A DNA stretch of 64,000 nt from Microbulbifer sp. MI-G (GCF_030440425.1 NZ_CP098023.1:2974501-3038500); one strand, 5' to 3'; numbered from the stretch's first letter, positions 9,870 through 20,613 are shown. The notes: generated from the letters alone by a model not told the origin. A program made the numbers and translations.

Positions 9870-11132
9870 TCAGCCCCGTAGCAGGGCCACCAGGGCCCCC
9901 GGCGCAAGGGTTTGTTGCGGCCGGTCGGAGCGCAGGAATTTCACTGTGATCTGACCATTTGCAGCCTCATCCTCGCCAATAATAAGTGCGAAATTGGCAC
10001 TACTTTTATCGGCCTTCTTCATCTGGCTCTTAAAGCTGCCGCCACCACAATGGGCTTGCAGGCGCAGCCAGGGCAACTCATCGCGCAGTTTCTCTGCCGC
10101 AGCCAGGGCGGCCGATTGTACATCACCCACTGCCACCAGGTAGGCGTCCACCTGCTGAGCCAGGGTTTTCGGCAACCCTCCCAGGGCTTCCAGCATCAGC
10201 ACCAGGCGCTCAACACCGAGGCCAAAGCCAACCGCTGGCGTAGGTTTGCCGCCCATCTGCTCTACCAGGCCATCGTAGCGACCGCCGGCGCAGACGGTAC
10301 CCTGAGCGCCGAGACTGCCAGTTACCCATTCGAACACGGTCTTGCCGTAATAGTCGAGGCCACGCACCAGGGCCGGGTTGATCTCATATCTCACCTGTGC
10401 AGCATCCAGCAGTTCACGCAGCCGGGTCAAGTGCACGGTGGATTCCTCGTCGAGGAAATCCAGTAGACAGGGTGCGTTTGTCAACAGTTCCTGGGTTTGG
10501 GCACTCTTACTGTCAAGAATTCGCAGCGGGTTGCGCTCCAGGCGACGCTGGCTGTCCTCGTCGAGCTGCGCGCGGTGCTCGCTCAGGTATCCCACCAGCG
10601 CATTGCGGTAGGCGACACGGCTGGCGGCATTTCCCAGGGAGTTCAGCTGCAGGGTGATATGCTCGCTGATACCCAACTGGCGCCACAACCGCGCGGTCAT
10701 GATCAGGATTTCCGCATCGATATCCGGCCCTTCGAGGCCAAACACCTCGACACCGAACTGGTGAAACTGGCGCAGGCGGCCCTTTTGCGGGCGCTCGTAG
10801 CGAAACATAGGGCCGAAGTACCACAGACGCTGGGGCTGGGTCAGCAGGTTGTGCTGAATAGCCGCGCGCACGGTGCCCGCGGTGCCCTCCGGGCGCAGGG
10901 TTACGCTGTCGCCACTCTTGTCATCGAAGGTATACATTTCCTTCTCGACAATATCCGTGGCCTCACCCACGGCGCGGCTGAACAATTGCGTGGCCTCCAG
11001 GTAAGGGGTGCGGATTTCCCGGTAGCCGTAGCGGGCTAAGAGTTCGCTGAGTGTAGCCTCCACATACTGCCAGGCCGGAGACTGCTCCGGCAGCAGGTCG
11101 TTCATTCCGCGTATTGCGCGAAGCTGTTTCAA
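9870..11132 (-). CDS. hisS: Histidine-tRNA ligase
   Basis: A 420-residue class II aminoacyl-tRNA synthetase that charges tRNA-His. Seen: the N-terminal [10 protein letters not shown], motif 2 region with [16 protein letters not shown], the two histidine-binding motifs [13 protein letters not shown] and the glycine-rich AGGRYDGL, motif 3 GFGLGVERL, and a C-terminal anticodon-binding domain. Length equals the E. coli enzyme within a few residues. It lies 31 bp downstream of ispG in the conserved operon. Confidence 0.98.
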   Translation of the reverse strand: MKQLRAIRGMNDLLPEQSPAWQYVEATLSELLARYGYREIRTPYLEATQLFSRAVGEATDIVEKEMYTFDDKSGDSVTLRPEGTAGTVRAAIQHNLLTQPQRLWYFGPMFRYERPQKGRLRQFHQFGVEVFGLEGPDIDAEILIMTARLWRQLGISEHITLQLNSLGNAASRVAYRNALVGYLSEHRAQLDEDSQRRLERNPLRILDSKSAQTQELLTNAPCLLDFLDEESTVHLTRLRELLDAAQVRYEINPALVRGLDYYGKTVFEWVTGSLGAQGTVCAGGRYDGLVEQMGGKPTPAVGFGLGVERLVLMLEALGGLPKTLAQQVDAYLVAVGDVQSAALAAAEKLRDELPWLRLQAHCGGGSFKSQMKKADKSSANFALIIGEDEAANGQITVKFLRSDRPQQTLAPGALVALLRG

Positions 11133-11163
11133 TACCGTTCCTTACTGTGATCTCGAATAATTG

Positions 11164-12303
11164 TCAGTATTTCGCAGTCGCCAGGGACTCTTGCGACCTG
11201 GCGATAATATCCGCCTCGCGCTCGGCCTTGACTGCAGCTTTGTCGCGGATCAGGCGCTCCAGATCATCCACCAGGGTTTCACTCTTGAATTTTCGATCCG
11301 GCTGCCCGTCGACGTAAATCGCGTGACTTGGAGTGCCGCCGGCGAGACCGATGTCCGCCTCCTTGGCTTCGCCGGGTCCATTGACAATACAGCCGATCAC
11401 CGCCACATCCAGCGCAGTGGTGACATCCTCTAAACGCGTCTCCAGCTCGTTCATGGTTTTCACCACATCGAAATTCTGGCGTGAGCAACTGGGACAGGCG
11501 ATAAAGTTAATGCCCCTGGTGCGCAGGCGCAGGCTTTTGAGCAGGTCCCAGCCCACCTTGACCTCTTCCACCGGGTCTGCAGCCAGAGATACCCGCAGGG
11601 TATCGCCGATACCGTCGAGCAGCAGGGCACCGAGGCCGATGGCGGATTTCACCGTGCCCGCTCGCAGACCGCCGGCTTCGGTGATCCCCAAGTGCAGCGG
11701 CTGTTCAATTTGCCGCGCCAGTTTGCGGTAGGCAGCCGTGGCCATAAAGATATCCGAAGCCTTGACACTCACCTTGAAATGCTGGAAATCCAAGCTGTCC
11801 AGGATCTCAACGTGGCGCAGGGCGGATTCCACTAGCGCATCGGGCGTGGGTTCGCGGTATTTTTTTTGCAGGTCTTTTTCCAGAGAGCCCGCATTGACAC
11901 CGATGCGAATGGGGATATTCAGATCGCGTGCCTTGTCCACCACCGCGCGGATGCGTTTTTCGCGACCAATATTGCCGGGGTTGATGCGCAGGCAGTCCAC
12001 ACCCAGGTCGGCCACCCGCAGGGCGATGCGGTAGTCGAAATGGATATCCGCGACCAGCGGTACATTGACCCGCCTCCTGATGGCTCCGAAGGCTTCAGCG
12101 GCATCCATGCTGGGCACCGACACCCGTACGATATCGGCACCGGCCCGCTCCAGGCGCTGTATCTGCGCCACAGTGGCCGCCACATCACAGGTTTCGGTGT
12201 TGGTCATACTCTGCACCGAGACCGGGGCATCACCACCGACGGGCACATTACCCACCATGATCTGGCGCGACTTGCGGCGGACAATGGAAGACTCGAATTG
12301 CAT
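11164..12303 (-). CDS. ispG: 4-hydroxy-3-methylbut-2-enyl diphosphate synthase (flavodoxin)
   Basis: A 379-residue [4Fe-4S] enzyme of the non-mevalonate isoprenoid pathway that converts MEcPP to HMBPP. The N-terminal TIM-barrel carries VGNVPVGG and SVQSMTNT. The C-terminal cluster domain has CPSCSRQ plus a third Cys in CIVNGPGE, the expected three ligands. The enzyme depends on Fe-S supply, which the isc operon a few kb upstream provides. It sits between rodZ and hisS. Confidence 0.97.
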   Translation of the reverse strand: MQFESSIVRRKSRQIMVGNVPVGGDAPVSVQSMTNTETCDVAATVAQIQRLERAGADIVRVSVPSMDAAEAFGAIRRRVNVPLVADIHFDYRIALRVADLGVDCLRINPGNIGREKRIRAVVDKARDLNIPIRIGVNAGSLEKDLQKKYREPTPDALVESALRHVEILDSLDFQHFKVSVKASDIFMATAAYRKLARQIEQPLHLGITEAGGLRAGTVKSAIGLGALLLDGIGDTLRVSLAADPVEEVKVGWDLLKSLRLRTRGINFIACPSCSRQNFDVVKTMNELETRLEDVTTALDVAVIGCIVNGPGEAKEADIGLAGGTPSHAIYVDGQPDRKFKSETLVDDLERLIRDKAAVKAEREADIIARSQESLATAKY

Positions 12304-12402
12304 AGCGCTGACCCAAGGGTATTGCTGCTGAAAATTGAGGAAGAATTATAGAGAGATTGGGCGCAAACCTACAGAGGCCCCAGTCGTATCGGAGCGACCA
12401 CC

Positions 12403-13335
12403 TCAATTGCCGACGATAAGGCGGCGTGTGCGGCGGTTGCCGACCGGGTCGCTATCGACGGTTCTCTCCCGGTAGACAACGTGGGTTGCGCGCGCATTGC
12501 CGAGCATCAACTCGAACGGCGCGCGGCCGTCAAGAAACTTGGTAGTGCCGGCCTCCTGAACACCCGCCAGCAGTACAACACCGCCGGCATCCTTGACTTC
12601 AATCCAGGCATCCTCATCGAAACGGAGACGCAGGGCCCCCTGCAGTGACCTGTCCAGCGCCGTTAATTCGGACGGGGCCGGCGCTGATTCCCCAGCCTGG
12701 GGAAGATCGGTTTGCGGGGTCGGGGGCTTGGAAACCGCCGCGGTGTTCCCGTGATCGACCCTGTCTTGGGTAGGGCCCGACTGAGGCGCCGCACCCACGG
12801 CCTGTTCCAGAGCTTCTGTTTGGGCAACTTCCCCGGATGGCGAGGGGACCCCCTCTCCTTCCGTCAGTGATGCCATTATCCGCACTTGCGGAATCGACAC
12901 CGGGCCACCGTACAGCCACCAAAAAATACCCCCTGCAGCCAGCAGGGGCAACAGTGCCAACAACCCCTGCGTACGCCTGCGCGCCGGGCGCAGGGCATGG
13001 GTCCTCTCCAGGTGCCGGACCTCGGTGCGCGCTTCCGGTTGTGGGCGGCAGGCTTCATAGGCCGCCAGCACCGGTTCAGAGGGGATGCTCAGCTCCCGGC
13101 AGATATTGCGAATATAGCCCCGCGCATAAACCATTTCCGGTTGGCGCTGATAAAGGTCTTCCTCTAAATACTCCAACGCGTTATCGATAATACACAGGCG
13201 CTGGGAAAGTTCCCTGCGGGACAGACCGGCGGCCTCGCGCGCTGTGCGCAGCAGATTACCGGGGGAGATGGGGGGCTTTTGTGCACTGGGCGCGGCGTCG
13301 CCGCTGTCGCAGTGCGGGGAACTGCTATCCGTCAT
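12403..13335 (-). CDS. rodZ: Cytoskeletal protein RodZ
   Basis: A 310-residue bitopic inner-membrane protein that links MreB filaments to the cell-wall elongation machinery. The cytosolic N-terminus has a helix-turn-helix-like domain (LRTAREAAGLSRRELSQRL) at residues ~28-90. A basic stretch precedes one transmembrane helix (LLALLPLLAAGGIFWWLYG, ~130-150). Then come a Pro/Ser/Gln-rich periplasmic linker and a C-terminal DUF4115 domain containing DEDAWIEVKDA. The ATG at 13335 overlaps the pilF stop by 11 bp. A GTG at 13341 is nearer to AGGAG (4 nt) and is an alternative start. Confidence 0.93.
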   Translation of the reverse strand: MTDSSSPHCDSGDAAPSAQKPPISPGNLLRTAREAAGLSRRELSQRLCIIDNALEYLEEDLYQRQPEMVYARGYIRNICRELSIPSEPVLAAYEACRPQPEARTEVRHLERTHALRPARRRTQGLLALLPLLAAGGIFWWLYGGPVSIPQVRIMASLTEGEGVPSPSGEVAQTEALEQAVGAAPQSGPTQDRVDHGNTAAVSKPPTPQTDLPQAGESAPAPSELTALDRSLQGALRLRFDEDAWIEVKDAGGVVLLAGVQEAGTTKFLDGRAPFELMLGNARATHVVYRERTVDSDPVGNRRTRRLIVGN

Positions 13336-14131
13336 TACCACTCAACTCCTGATATTTCAGTGTCTCCGCAGAGTACGGATACAGATTCTTCAAGGCAAGC
13401 GCGTAACTGCGCTCCTTGTCCCGGTTGCCAAACTGCTTCTCAATGCGGATGCCCAGCCAGAGGGACTGGGGTATCTGGCGGTTGCTCTCGCTATACCGGT
13501 CCAGGTACCGCTTGGCGGAAGCGTAATCACCAGCTTCAAACCTCAGCTCCGCCATTTCCAGTAGTGCCCCGGGCATGTCGGCATTCAAAGCCAGCGCTCG
13601 CCCATAGGCACTCTCGGCCTCTTCAACCATCCCCAAACGACGCGCAGTGCGACCGTAATTCACCAGAGCGAAGAACCGGCGGTTATAGCTCAGATCGCTT
13701 GCGGCGTAGCGAAACTGCTTCAGGGCCTCCTTGTAACGCGCCTGTTGATACAGAAACACCCCGTAATTGGTGCGCGCCATGGGAAAGTTCTCGCTATAGC
13801 GCAGCGCTTTTTTAAAGTGGGACTCGGCCACCGTCAATTCGCCATCCGCCTGATACAGTAGGGCCAGGCCGTGATGGGCCAGGGGGTTTTTGTCCCCCAA
13901 ATCCAATGCCTTGTTGAAGTGGTGCCGGGCCAGTTCGCGGTTCTTTCCACTGCGTAAATAGCGCAACCCCAACTGAACATGCGTCTCCAGCGCCCTCTCA
14001 AGGTTGGCTTCCCGGGGCTCCGGCAGCCCGGTTGTGACACAGCCACTTAGCAGCGCGGCCAAAAACAGCCCTGCCAAAGGCAGGCCAAGGGGGTTAGCGA
14101 ACACAACATCACCTATGGATTTATTCTTCAT
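13325..14131 (-). CDS. pilF: Type IV pilus biogenesis/stability lipoprotein PilF (PilW)
   Basis: A 268-residue lipoprotein with lipobox LLSGC and about six tetratricopeptide repeats, e.g. NPLAHHGLALLYQADGEL and YESLxx-type helices. PilF/PilW pilots the secretin PilQ to the outer membrane during type IV pilus assembly. I start it at the ATG at 14131 (MKNKSIGDVV), which places the hydrophobic signal about 15 residues in; the frame is open to 14176. It is located between rlmN and rodZ as in most gammaproteobacteria. Confidence 0.92.
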   Translation of the reverse strand: MKNKSIGDVVFANPLGLPLAGLFLAALLSGCVTTGLPEPREANLERALETHVQLGLRYLRSGKNRELARHHFNKALDLGDKNPLAHHGLALLYQADGELTVAESHFKKALRYSENFPMARTNYGVFLYQQARYKEALKQFRYAASDLSYNRRFFALVNYGRTARRLGMVEEAESAYGRALALNADMPGALLEMAELRFEAGDYASAKRYLDRYSESNRQIPQSLWLGIRIEKQFGNRDKERSYALALKNLYPYSAETLKYQELSGNDG

Positions 14132-14763
14132 TTTTCCGACTGACCAGTTCGGCAGGTGCCGATTGGGCACCTGCACCGCAGGGCCGAAGATACCGACACG
14201 TTCAACACTGGCCGCACACCCTGCCCCGCTTCGTCAGCCTATGGTCCAAGCCCCTGCGCCTGCCTTCATACCGGCGCGCTGTTTTGGCCTCCGGCCAGCC
14301 TAGGTGGGTCCCCATACCAACCCGTTCCCTCACTATACTGCCGCAAAGCCCTGTCAATTGCAGCCCTGTACCCTTTGAGTTCCATGGTGAACTCCGCAAT
14401 CGGGATCACCGGATGGCTGCGACACGGGGCTTGGGGCACAATGCCATAGCAATTCCGTCCTGTATTGGCCCTGCCCACACCATCAAGAGGGGGAATTGTA
14501 TGCCTCTTTCCAGCGGGTGGGACACTCTACCATCAAACCGGGGGTATAGGATTCAGGTATGCCACTGGATACCCAACAGACCCGGCAGTATAGATTCGTT
14601 TTTTATGCGCAAAGCAATGAGATTCATGTATGGGTGCTGTTGGCCCGATACAGCAAAATCACGGGTCAGCACATGCCCGGAAAGAGACGCTCTGCACCCT
14701 GCACACCCTGCTCAGGGGTACGAGTCAAACAGATCGGGAAAGCCAGCCTGATCACCCCGGCGG
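14132..14763. other. Intergenic region between rlmN and pilF, no supported gene
   Basis: About 630 bp separate rlmN from pilF, longer than usual for this operon. Short frames exist on both strands, but none has a good ribosome site together with a protein-like composition. On the minus strand TTGACA (14352-14357) and TATAGT (14332-14337) are 14 bp apart, too short for a confident promoter, though pilF-rodZ may have its own promoter here. Nothing else seen. Confidence 0.4.
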
Positions 14764-15891
14764 TCAACCCAGCAAGCGTACCGGCCGCTCGGCATCCCGA
14801 TAACGCTCGGCGCGGCGGGTGCGGTCATTCACACTGCCGGCCAGCTGACCACAGGCCGCATCGATATCATCACCGCGGGTTGTGCGCACCGTTACAGTAA
14901 AGCCTTTATCCAGCAAAATCTGTTGAAAGCGTCGCAAAGCATTGTTACTGACACGTTGATAGCCGGACAGTTCAAACGGATTGAAGGGAATCAGGTTGAT
15001 TTTAACCGGTATATCGCGCAGCAGTTCAGCCAACTGTTGCGCGTGTTCGGGGCGATCGTTGACCTCGCGTATCAACGTGTATTCGATGGTCATTTTACGA
15101 TGGGTATCCGGCATGCGCTCGATATAGCGCTTGGCGGAATCCAGCAGGGTGGCAATGGGGTACTTTTTATTGATCGGTACCAGGGTATCTCGCAATGCAT
15201 CGGTAGGCGCGTGCAGGGAAATCGCCAGACTGACATCGGTGACATCCGCCAAGCGATCCAGCGCCGGCACCACACCGGAGGTGGATAGGGTCACGCGGCG
15301 CTTGGAAATTCCGTAGGCATTGTCTTCCATCATCAGGTTCATGGCATCGACAACATTGTCGAAATTGAGCAACGGCTCGCCCATACCCATCATCACGACA
15401 TTGGTGACCTTGCGCGGTCCTTTCGGTTGCAACTGGCCGAAAGACTGACAGGCCAACCACACCTGGCCGATGATTTCCGCCGCACTCAAATCGCGGTTAA
15501 AACCCTGCTTGCCGGTGGCACAGAAACTGCAATCCAGAGAGCAGCCCACCTGTGAAGAAACACAGAGGGTACCGCGGTCACCATCGGGAATAAAAACGGT
15601 CTCAATGGCACTGCCACTGCCAGCCCTTATCAGCCATTTGCGTGTGCCATCCGCGGAGTCCCACTGACCCAGCACTTCCGGTGCACGGATTTCGGCTACT
15701 TCTGTCAGCTTCCGTCGCAGGTTCTTGCTGACATTGGTCATCTCAGCAAAATCATTCACACCGTTCTGGTGAATCCACTTCACCACCTGGACGGCGCGGA
15801 AGCGCTTTTCACCCAGGGTCTCAAAGAATGCCGCCAGTTTTTCGACGGAGAGGCCGAGCAGGTTGGTTTTCTCGGTTTGCGCTGGGGTCAT
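14764..15891 (-). CDS. rlmN: 23S rRNA/tRNA adenine-C2 methyltransferase RlmN
   Basis: A 375-residue radical-SAM methyltransferase that makes m2A2503 in 23S rRNA and m2A37 in some tRNAs. The radical-SAM cluster motif CSLDCSFC lies in the centre. [25 protein letters not shown] and SLHAPTD are typical of the family, and a C-terminal Cys (in DIDAACGQL) is the methyl-carrying residue. I begin at ATG 15891 ([14 protein letters not shown]), as the upstream codons from 15918 add an atypical leader. It lies just after ndk. Confidence 0.96.
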   Translation of the reverse strand: MTPAQTEKTNLLGLSVEKLAAFFETLGEKRFRAVQVVKWIHQNGVNDFAEMTNVSKNLRRKLTEVAEIRAPEVLGQWDSADGTRKWLIRAGSGSAIETVFIPDGDRGTLCVSSQVGCSLDCSFCATGKQGFNRDLSAAEIIGQVWLACQSFGQLQPKGPRKVTNVVMMGMGEPLLNFDNVVDAMNLMMEDNAYGISKRRVTLSTSGVVPALDRLADVTDVSLAISLHAPTDALRDTLVPINKKYPIATLLDSAKRYIERMPDTHRKMTIEYTLIREVNDRPEHAQQLAELLRDIPVKINLIPFNPFELSGYQRVSNNALRRFQQILLDKGFTVTVRTTRGDDIDAACGQLAGSVNDRTRRAERYRDAERPVRLLG

Positions 15892-15912
15892 TGCATTCAC
15901 CTCGGATACGCA

Positions 15913-15940
15913 CCGCACCGGCCCGGGCGAGCCGGTGCGG
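15913..15940. repeat. 10-bp perfect stem-loop between ndk and rlmN
   Basis: CCGCACCGGC at 15913-15922 and GCCGGTGCGG at 15931-15940 form a very stable stem with an 8-nt loop. No T-run follows on the minus strand, so it looks more like an mRNA-stabilising or processing hairpin than a terminator of the minus-strand operon. Confidence 0.55.
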
Positions 15941-15954
15941 TTGCTTTGCGCCTA

Positions 15955-16383
15955 TCAGGCGCGCGGGCAGATTTCGTCTCCACGGAAGAAATAGTCTACT
16001 TCACGGATTGCGGACTCTGCAGAATCCGAGCCATGCACCGCATTGGCATCAATGCTCTCTGCAAAGTCGGCGCGGATAGTGCCGACAGCGGCTTCCCTGG
16101 GGTTGGTAGCGCCCATCAGCTCGCGGTTGGCGAGGATGGCATTTTCCCCTTCCAGAACCTGAACAACCACCGGGCCGGAAGTCATGAAATCGACCAGATC
16201 TCTGAAAAACGGGCGCTCTTTGTGCTCAGCATAAAAACCTTCGGCTTGCTCGCGGGACAGCTGTAGCATTTTCATGGCAACGATGCTCAGACCGGCTTTC
16301 TCAAATCGGCTCTCAATTTCACCGATAGCATTCTTGGCTACAGCGTCCGGTTTGATAATGGAAAGAGTGCGCTCCTGGGCCAT
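15955..16383 (-). CDS. ndk: Nucleoside diphosphate kinase
   Basis: A 142-residue enzyme that moves the gamma-phosphate from ATP to other nucleoside diphosphates through a phospho-His. The active-site His is His117 in NAVHGSDS; the N-terminus [12 protein letters not shown] and the length match E. coli Ndk (143). The start at 16383 gives MAQERTLS; a start four codons upstream is possible but less typical. It lies after the isc operon with a hairpin in between, so it is probably expressed on its own or by readthrough. Confidence 0.97.
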   Translation of the reverse strand: MAQERTLSIIKPDAVAKNAIGEIESRFEKAGLSIVAMKMLQLSREQAEGFYAEHKERPFFRDLVDFMTSGPVVVQVLEGENAILANRELMGATNPREAAVGTIRADFAESIDANAVHGSDSAESAIREVDYFFRGDEICPRA

Positions 16384-16427
16384 GGTTATCTCCAAATTTT
16401 GTTATCGTAACTGAACTTACATATAGA

Positions 16428-16452
16428 AAGAGCAACCTGCACAGTTGCTCTT
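16428..16452 (-). terminator. Stem-loop after iscX, probable terminator of the isc operon
   Basis: AAGAGCAAC (16428-16436) and GTTGCTCTT (16444-16452) make a 9-bp stem with a 7-nt loop. On the minus strand it is followed by TCTATATG, a weak U-tract. It lies between iscX and ndk. A second small palindrome with TACCCAC/GTGGGTA arms is at 16470-16486. Confidence 0.5.
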
Positions 16453-16577
16453 CCCTGGTATTCCTTCTATACCCACCGGGTGGGTACGCAATGTTTTGTC
16501 GCCGCATTTTACGGCGGGCGGATTATACGGGGTATTGATCGACTTTTATACTCCAAACCAACACCGCCGCTGACAAT

Positions 16578-16772
16578 CTAATCCCGCTCTTCGATCCAGG
16601 CAGCCTGTATTGCCTCCAGAATCTTCTCTCCACAACGTTTCGGATCGTCGTCAAAATCGGGGAGCTGCATAACCCACTGGCGCAGGTCAACAAAATTGAC
16701 CGCAAGTGGATCAACCTCACTGTGCGCGTCGCTGAGTTCAATGGCAATGTCGTGAATATCTGTCCACTTCAT
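16578..16772 (-). CDS. iscX: Fe-S assembly accessory protein IscX
   Basis: A 64-residue acidic protein of the IscX (YfhJ) family. It starts MKWTDIHDIAIEL and ends with the family-typical AAWIEERD. IscX binds IscS and iron and modulates cluster assembly. It is the last gene of the isc operon, 29 bp after fdx, the same place as in E. coli. Confidence 0.95.
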   Translation of the reverse strand: MKWTDIHDIAIELSDAHSEVDPLAVNFVDLRQWVMQLPDFDDDPKRCGEKILEAIQAAWIEERD

Positions 16773-16801
16773 AAGATTTGCTGCCTCACTATCCCGGCTA
16801 G

Positions 16802-17140
16802 TCAGTGCTTTTCCGAAACCTGGTTGATGGTGTATTTCGGAATCTCCACCACCAGGTCTTCCTCCTCGACAATCGCCTGGCAGGACAGGCGTGATTCCGG
16901 CTCCAGGCCCCAGGCCTTGTCCAGCAGGTCCTCCTCCAATTCATCGGGCTCCTCTAGGGAGTCAAAGCCTTCCCGTACAATCACATGGCAAGTAGTGCAG
17001 GCACAGGCCTTCTCGCAGGCGTGCTCAATCTCTATACCATTGGCCAGCGCGGCATCGATAACACTGACACCGCTGGCCACTTCCACCACCTTGCCCTCAG
17101 GGCAGATATCGGCGTGCGGTAAAAAAACAATCTTCGGCAT
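16802..17140 (-). CDS. fdx: ISC-type [2Fe-2S] ferredoxin
   Basis: A 112-residue adrenodoxin-type ferredoxin that supplies electrons to Fe-S cluster assembly. Cys42, Cys48, Cys51 and Cys87 are the cluster ligands and Cys46 is the extra conserved Cys, all at the E. coli numbers. The ATG at 17140 gives MPKIVFLP, the family start; the reading frame extends to 17215 without a better start. It follows hscA by 83 bp. Confidence 0.97.
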   Translation of the reverse strand: MPKIVFLPHADICPEGKVVEVASGVSVIDAALANGIEIEHACEKACACTTCHVIVREGFDSLEEPDELEEDLLDKAWGLEPESRLSCQAIVEEEDLVVEIPKYTINQVSEKH

Positions 17141-17223
17141 GGGGTAATAACTCTCTGAGGCCTCAATCCGGCAAAACCGGGTAGACTTGGCAGCAGCGGG
17201 TAGCGCTGGCTGCACTCTGCGAC

Positions 17224-19095
17224 TTATTGATCAAATTCGTCCAATCTGTGGCCCTGCATGGCGCGCCTGATCGAGGCGTCCATACGCCGCGTAGCGAAAG
17301 GCTCCGACAGGGTATTCAGGGTTTCCATACACCGGCGAATCTCTGTCGCGTCAGCACTGTTATGGGCCTGGCGCAATGCTTCCATGGCGCCTTCGAGCTG
17401 GTTGAGTTCGCTTTTTTCCAGCAGTTGGGCCCCATTTTCACGCAGGGCAACCAGCAGGCTTTCCAGCGTGCGCTCCGCTTCCACCTGAGCCTCGCGCAGG
17501 GCGCGCTGAGCAACATCCTCAGCGGCGTGGGTATAGGACTCCTGCAGCATGCGCGCAATGACCTTGTCCTCCAGTCCATAGGAGGGCTTGACAGTAATCT
17601 CCGCGCTGACACCGCTGCTTTTTTCCACGGCATTGACCGACAGCAGGCCGTCCGCATCCACCTGAAAGGTCACCCGTATATGGGCGGCGCCCGCGACCAT
17701 GGGGGGAATACCCCGCAATTCGAAACGCGCCAGCGAACGACAGTGGCTGACCAACTCACGCTCACCCTGCACCACATGGATGGCCATGGCGGTCTGGCCA
17801 TCCTTGAAGGTGGTGAACTCCTGGGCCTTGGAGACAGGGATGGTGGTATTGCGCGCAATCAGCTTCTCAGTGAGCCCACCCATGGTCTCAATACCGAGAG
17901 ACAGGGGGATGACATCCAGCAGCAACAGCGCTTCACTGGATTTATTGCCCACCAGAACATCCGCCTGCAGTGCCGCGCCAATGGCAACCACCTGGTCCGG
18001 ATCAAGCGCTGCATGCGGGGGGCGACCAAAGTACTGTTCTACGCGCTCACGCACCCGCAGGGTACGGCTTGAACCACCGACCAGCACCACTTCCTGCACG
18101 GCATCCACACCGATATCGGCATCCCGCAGGGCCCGCTTACAGGCGCGAAGGGTCTTGTCGATCAGCGGGTCCAGCAACTCTGCCAGGATGACCCGATCCA
18201 ATACACCTCGCCAATTCCCGTAGTGCAGTTCTACCTGCGTGCTATTGGCCAGTGACTCCTTGGCATGGCAGGCAATGTCCAGCAGCCCGCGCTGGGCGGC
18301 GGCATCCAGGTCGGCGCCCAGGCCTGCCTGCCCTGCGATCCAGGTGGCAATGCAGCGATCAAAATCGTCGCCGCCCAGGGCGGTGTCACCGCCGGTGGAC
18401 ATCACTTCAAAGACACCTCGGGACAGGCGCAGGATGGAAATATCAAAGGTGCCTCCGCCCAGGTCGTAGACCGCGATCACCCCCTCCTCGCCCTGGTCGA
18501 GGCCGTAGGCCACAGCGGCGGCGGTGGGCTCGTTGAGCAGGCGCAATACCTTGAGCCCGGCCAGTTTGGCCGCGTCCTTGGTGGCCTGGCGCTGGGCGTC
18601 ATCGAAGTAGGCAGGCACGGTAATGACCGCGCCATCCAGCTCGCCTCCCTCTCTGCCACAGAGTGCCTCGCGGCCGCGCAGGGCCAATGTCTTGAGAATT
18701 TGCGCGGAAACCTGTACCGGGTTCACCGGACCGGCAGCGGTTTCGATAATGGGCATACCGCCATCACCGCCGGCAAAATGATAAGGCAGCTGCTCGCCGA
18801 GACGGCGGATATCCTCAACGCCACGTCCCATCAGGCGTTTGACCGACAAAATGGTATTGTAGGGATCTTGTGCAGCGCGGGCCCGCGCCACGGCGCCAAC
18901 GGTGACAGTGTCTTTACCGTAATGCACTGCCGAGGGCAGTATCACACTGTCACCCTCAACAGCGATGGCCTCTGCCGAGCCATCGCGCACCGTGGCCACC
19001 AGCGAGTTGGTGGTACCCAGGTCGATTCCCACGGCACGCTTGCGCTGATGGGGTTCGGGGCTCTGTCCCGGCTCGGAAATCTGCAGTAGTGCCAT
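17224..19095 (-). CDS. hscA: Fe-S assembly Hsp70 chaperone HscA
   Basis: A 623-residue specialised Hsp70 that, with HscB, helps release clusters from IscU. The nucleotide-binding domain starts [14 protein letters not shown] and includes [30 protein letters not shown] and [13 protein letters not shown]. The substrate-binding domain follows from about residue 390, ending in a helical lid. It recognises the LPPVK motif of IscU, which is present in the IscU encoded here. It lies 78 bp after hscB. Confidence 0.98.
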   Translation of the reverse strand: MALLQISEPGQSPEPHQRKRAVGIDLGTTNSLVATVRDGSAEAIAVEGDSVILPSAVHYGKDTVTVGAVARARAAQDPYNTILSVKRLMGRGVEDIRRLGEQLPYHFAGGDGGMPIIETAAGPVNPVQVSAQILKTLALRGREALCGREGGELDGAVITVPAYFDDAQRQATKDAAKLAGLKVLRLLNEPTAAAVAYGLDQGEEGVIAVYDLGGGTFDISILRLSRGVFEVMSTGGDTALGGDDFDRCIATWIAGQAGLGADLDAAAQRGLLDIACHAKESLANSTQVELHYGNWRGVLDRVILAELLDPLIDKTLRACKRALRDADIGVDAVQEVVLVGGSSRTLRVRERVEQYFGRPPHAALDPDQVVAIGAALQADVLVGNKSSEALLLLDVIPLSLGIETMGGLTEKLIARNTTIPVSKAQEFTTFKDGQTAMAIHVVQGERELVSHCRSLARFELRGIPPMVAGAAHIRVTFQVDADGLLSVNAVEKSSGVSAEITVKPSYGLEDKVIARMLQESYTHAAEDVAQRALREAQVEAERTLESLLVALRENGAQLLEKSELNQLEGAMEALRQAHNSADATEIRRCMETLNTLSEPFATRRMDASIRRAMQGHRLDEFDQ

Positions 19096-19173
19096 TAGTT
19101 ATCTCTTCTGTCCTCAGGATGGCGTTACGGCGGCCCAGCCAGCGCTGAACCCCAGGGCTCCCAGCGGTATTGT

Positions 19174-19704
19174 TCAGTCATCGTCAAACAGGTCTGCTTC
19201 GCGCATTTCCACCTGCGCCTGCAATTTCACCAGGAACTGCAATTTGCGCAGGGAATCTTTGGCTTCGACCAGATTGCCCGCGGTAAATACCTCGGCAAAA
19301 CGCGCCTGCGCTTCCCGGTAGAGCTCACCGACCTCCTCGGCAAGCGCCTCCAGGGCGGTTGTGGGGTCCGGCTGCTCGCACACTGCCTCGAGTCTTTCGC
19401 GCAGTTGCATTTGCTGCATCAGAAAATGAACATCAGCTGTGGTCTGCTCCGGCGATACTTCCACACCCGCCAATTCCAGCAGGTAAGCCGCACGCTGCAC
19501 CGGGTCCTGCAAAACCGTATGAGCTTCATTGATCTGCGCAGCCATCTGAACGGCCAGCAGCTGTTCGCGCTCGGATTTGGACGCGTATTTGTCCGGATGG
19601 AATTCCCGCTGTAATTCGCGATAGCGCGCCGTGAGAGCGCTGCGATCGAGTGCAAAGACAGGCTCCAGCCCGAATATCTCAAAATGGGTGAGATTGGCTG
19701 TCAT
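19174..19704 (-). CDS. hscB: Fe-S assembly J-domain co-chaperone HscB
   Basis: A 176-residue DnaJ-like protein. The N-terminal J domain has the HPD tripeptide (in REFHPDKYA), which stimulates HscA ATPase. The C-terminal three-helix bundle binds IscU. Length matches E. coli HscB (171). The gene is separated from iscA by 121 bp that contain an intrinsic terminator, so its expression may be set lower than iscRSUA. Confidence 0.97.
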   Translation of the reverse strand: MTANLTHFEIFGLEPVFALDRSALTARYRELQREFHPDKYASKSEREQLLAVQMAAQINEAHTVLQDPVQRAAYLLELAGVEVSPEQTTADVHFLMQQMQLRERLEAVCEQPDPTTALEALAEEVGELYREAQARFAEVFTAGNLVEAKDSLRKLQFLVKLQAQVEMREADLFDDD

Positions 19705-19771
19705 CTCAGATTACCTGGCACCGGGCGTTAACATCAGGCGGCTAGGATCCCTCGGGCTGTGTTTGCGGGGT

Positions 19772-19807
19772 AAATAAAAAGGCCGGTGTGCACGATGCAC
19801 CCGGCCT
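19772..19807 (-). terminator. Intrinsic terminator inside the isc operon, between iscA and hscB
   Basis: On the minus strand a GC-rich stem (AGGCCGG pairing with CCGGCCT, extended by TGCA/TGCA) is followed at once by TTTTTATTTA. Arms lie at 19801-19807 and 19780-19786, with the U-tract at 19772-19780. It should stop part of the transcription coming from iscRSUA before hscBA-fdx-iscX. Confidence 0.75.
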
Positions 19808-19825
19808 CGCTTCGGAGGGAACCAA

Positions 19826-20149
19826 TCAGACATGGAAACTCTCGCCGCAGCCGCATGCGTTTTTGACATTGGGGTTGGAAAAGGTAAAGCCCTCGTTCAG
19901 CCCTTCCTTCACGAAATCCATCTGGGTACCATCGAGGTAGACCAAACTTTTGGGGTCCACCACCAGCATGGTGCCATCCTGTTCAAACACCACATCTTCA
20001 GCTTGCGCGGAGTCGACAAATTCCAATACGTACGCGAGACCGGAGCACCCGGCAGTTTTTACACCCACCCGGATACCGATGCCCCTACCGCGCTTGGCCA
20101 GTTGGCTCTGGATATGGGCCCGAGCGGACTCGGTCATGGTAATAGCCAA
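19826..20149 (-). CDS. iscA: A-type Fe-S carrier IscA (probable TTG start)
   Basis: A 107-residue Fe-S carrier of the HesB/IscA family. Cys35, Cys99 and Cys101 (GCG near the C-terminus) are the cluster or iron ligands at their E. coli positions. The TTG at 20149 gives MAITMTESA, which aligns residue by residue with the E. coli start and yields exactly 107 residues; AAGGG lies 7 nt upstream. An in-frame GTG at 20176 and an ATG at 20137 are alternatives. It follows iscU by 41 bp. Confidence 0.95.
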   Translation of the reverse strand: MAITMTESARAHIQSQLAKRGRGIGIRVGVKTAGCSGLAYVLEFVDSAQAEDVVFEQDGTMLVVDPKSLVYLDGTQMDFVKEGLNEGFTFSNPNVKNACGCGESFHV

Positions 20150-20190
20150 AACAATACCCTTACTGCTGTTGGGCACCAGGCCCGCTAGAC

Positions 20191-20613
20191 TTAACCTGCC
20201 GCGGATTCCTTTGCATCGCCCGCATCGGCTGCCCCTCCGCGTTTTTCGCGGATATCGCGCACGGCCGCTTTGATCGCATCCTCCGCCAGTACCGAGCAGT
20301 GAATTTTCACCGGCGGCAGGGCCAGTTCTTCGGCGATGGCGGTATTCTTGATCCGCTCCGCCTCATCAATGGTTTTCCCCTTTACCCATTCGGTAAGCAG
20401 GGAACTGGAAGCGATGGCGGAACCGCAGCCATAAGTCTTGAATTTGGCGTCCTCGATGACGCCTTCATCGCTCACCTGGATCTGCAAGCGCATCACGTCC
20501 CCGCAGGCGGGCGCACCCACCATACCGGTACCCACATTGTCCGCCTTGTCATCCAGGCGGCCGACATTGCGGGGGTGCTCATAGTGATCAATTACTTTAT
20601 CGCTATAGGCCAT
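20191..20613 (-). CDS. iscU: Fe-S cluster scaffold protein IscU
   Basis: A 140-residue scaffold on which [2Fe-2S] clusters are built. Cys37, Asp39, Cys63, His105 and Cys106 are all present at the standard positions, as is the HscA-recognition motif LPPVK at 99-103. The last ~15 residues (Ala/Gly/Asp/Lys-rich) extend beyond the E. coli protein (128). It lies 27 bp after iscS. Confidence 0.98.
   Translation of the reverse strand: MAYSDKVIDHYEHPRNVGRLDDKADNVGTGMVGAPACGDVMRLQIQVSDEGVIEDAKFKTYGCGSAIASSSLLTEWVKGKTIDEAERIKNTAIAEELALPPVKIHCSVLAEDAIKAAVRDIREKRGGAADAGDAKESAAG

Noticed and set aside
14559..14900. Plus-strand frame of 113 codons between pilF and rlmN
   Set aside because: It runs antisense into rlmN, has no good ribosome site and becomes Arg/His/Pro-rich, typical of a shadow.
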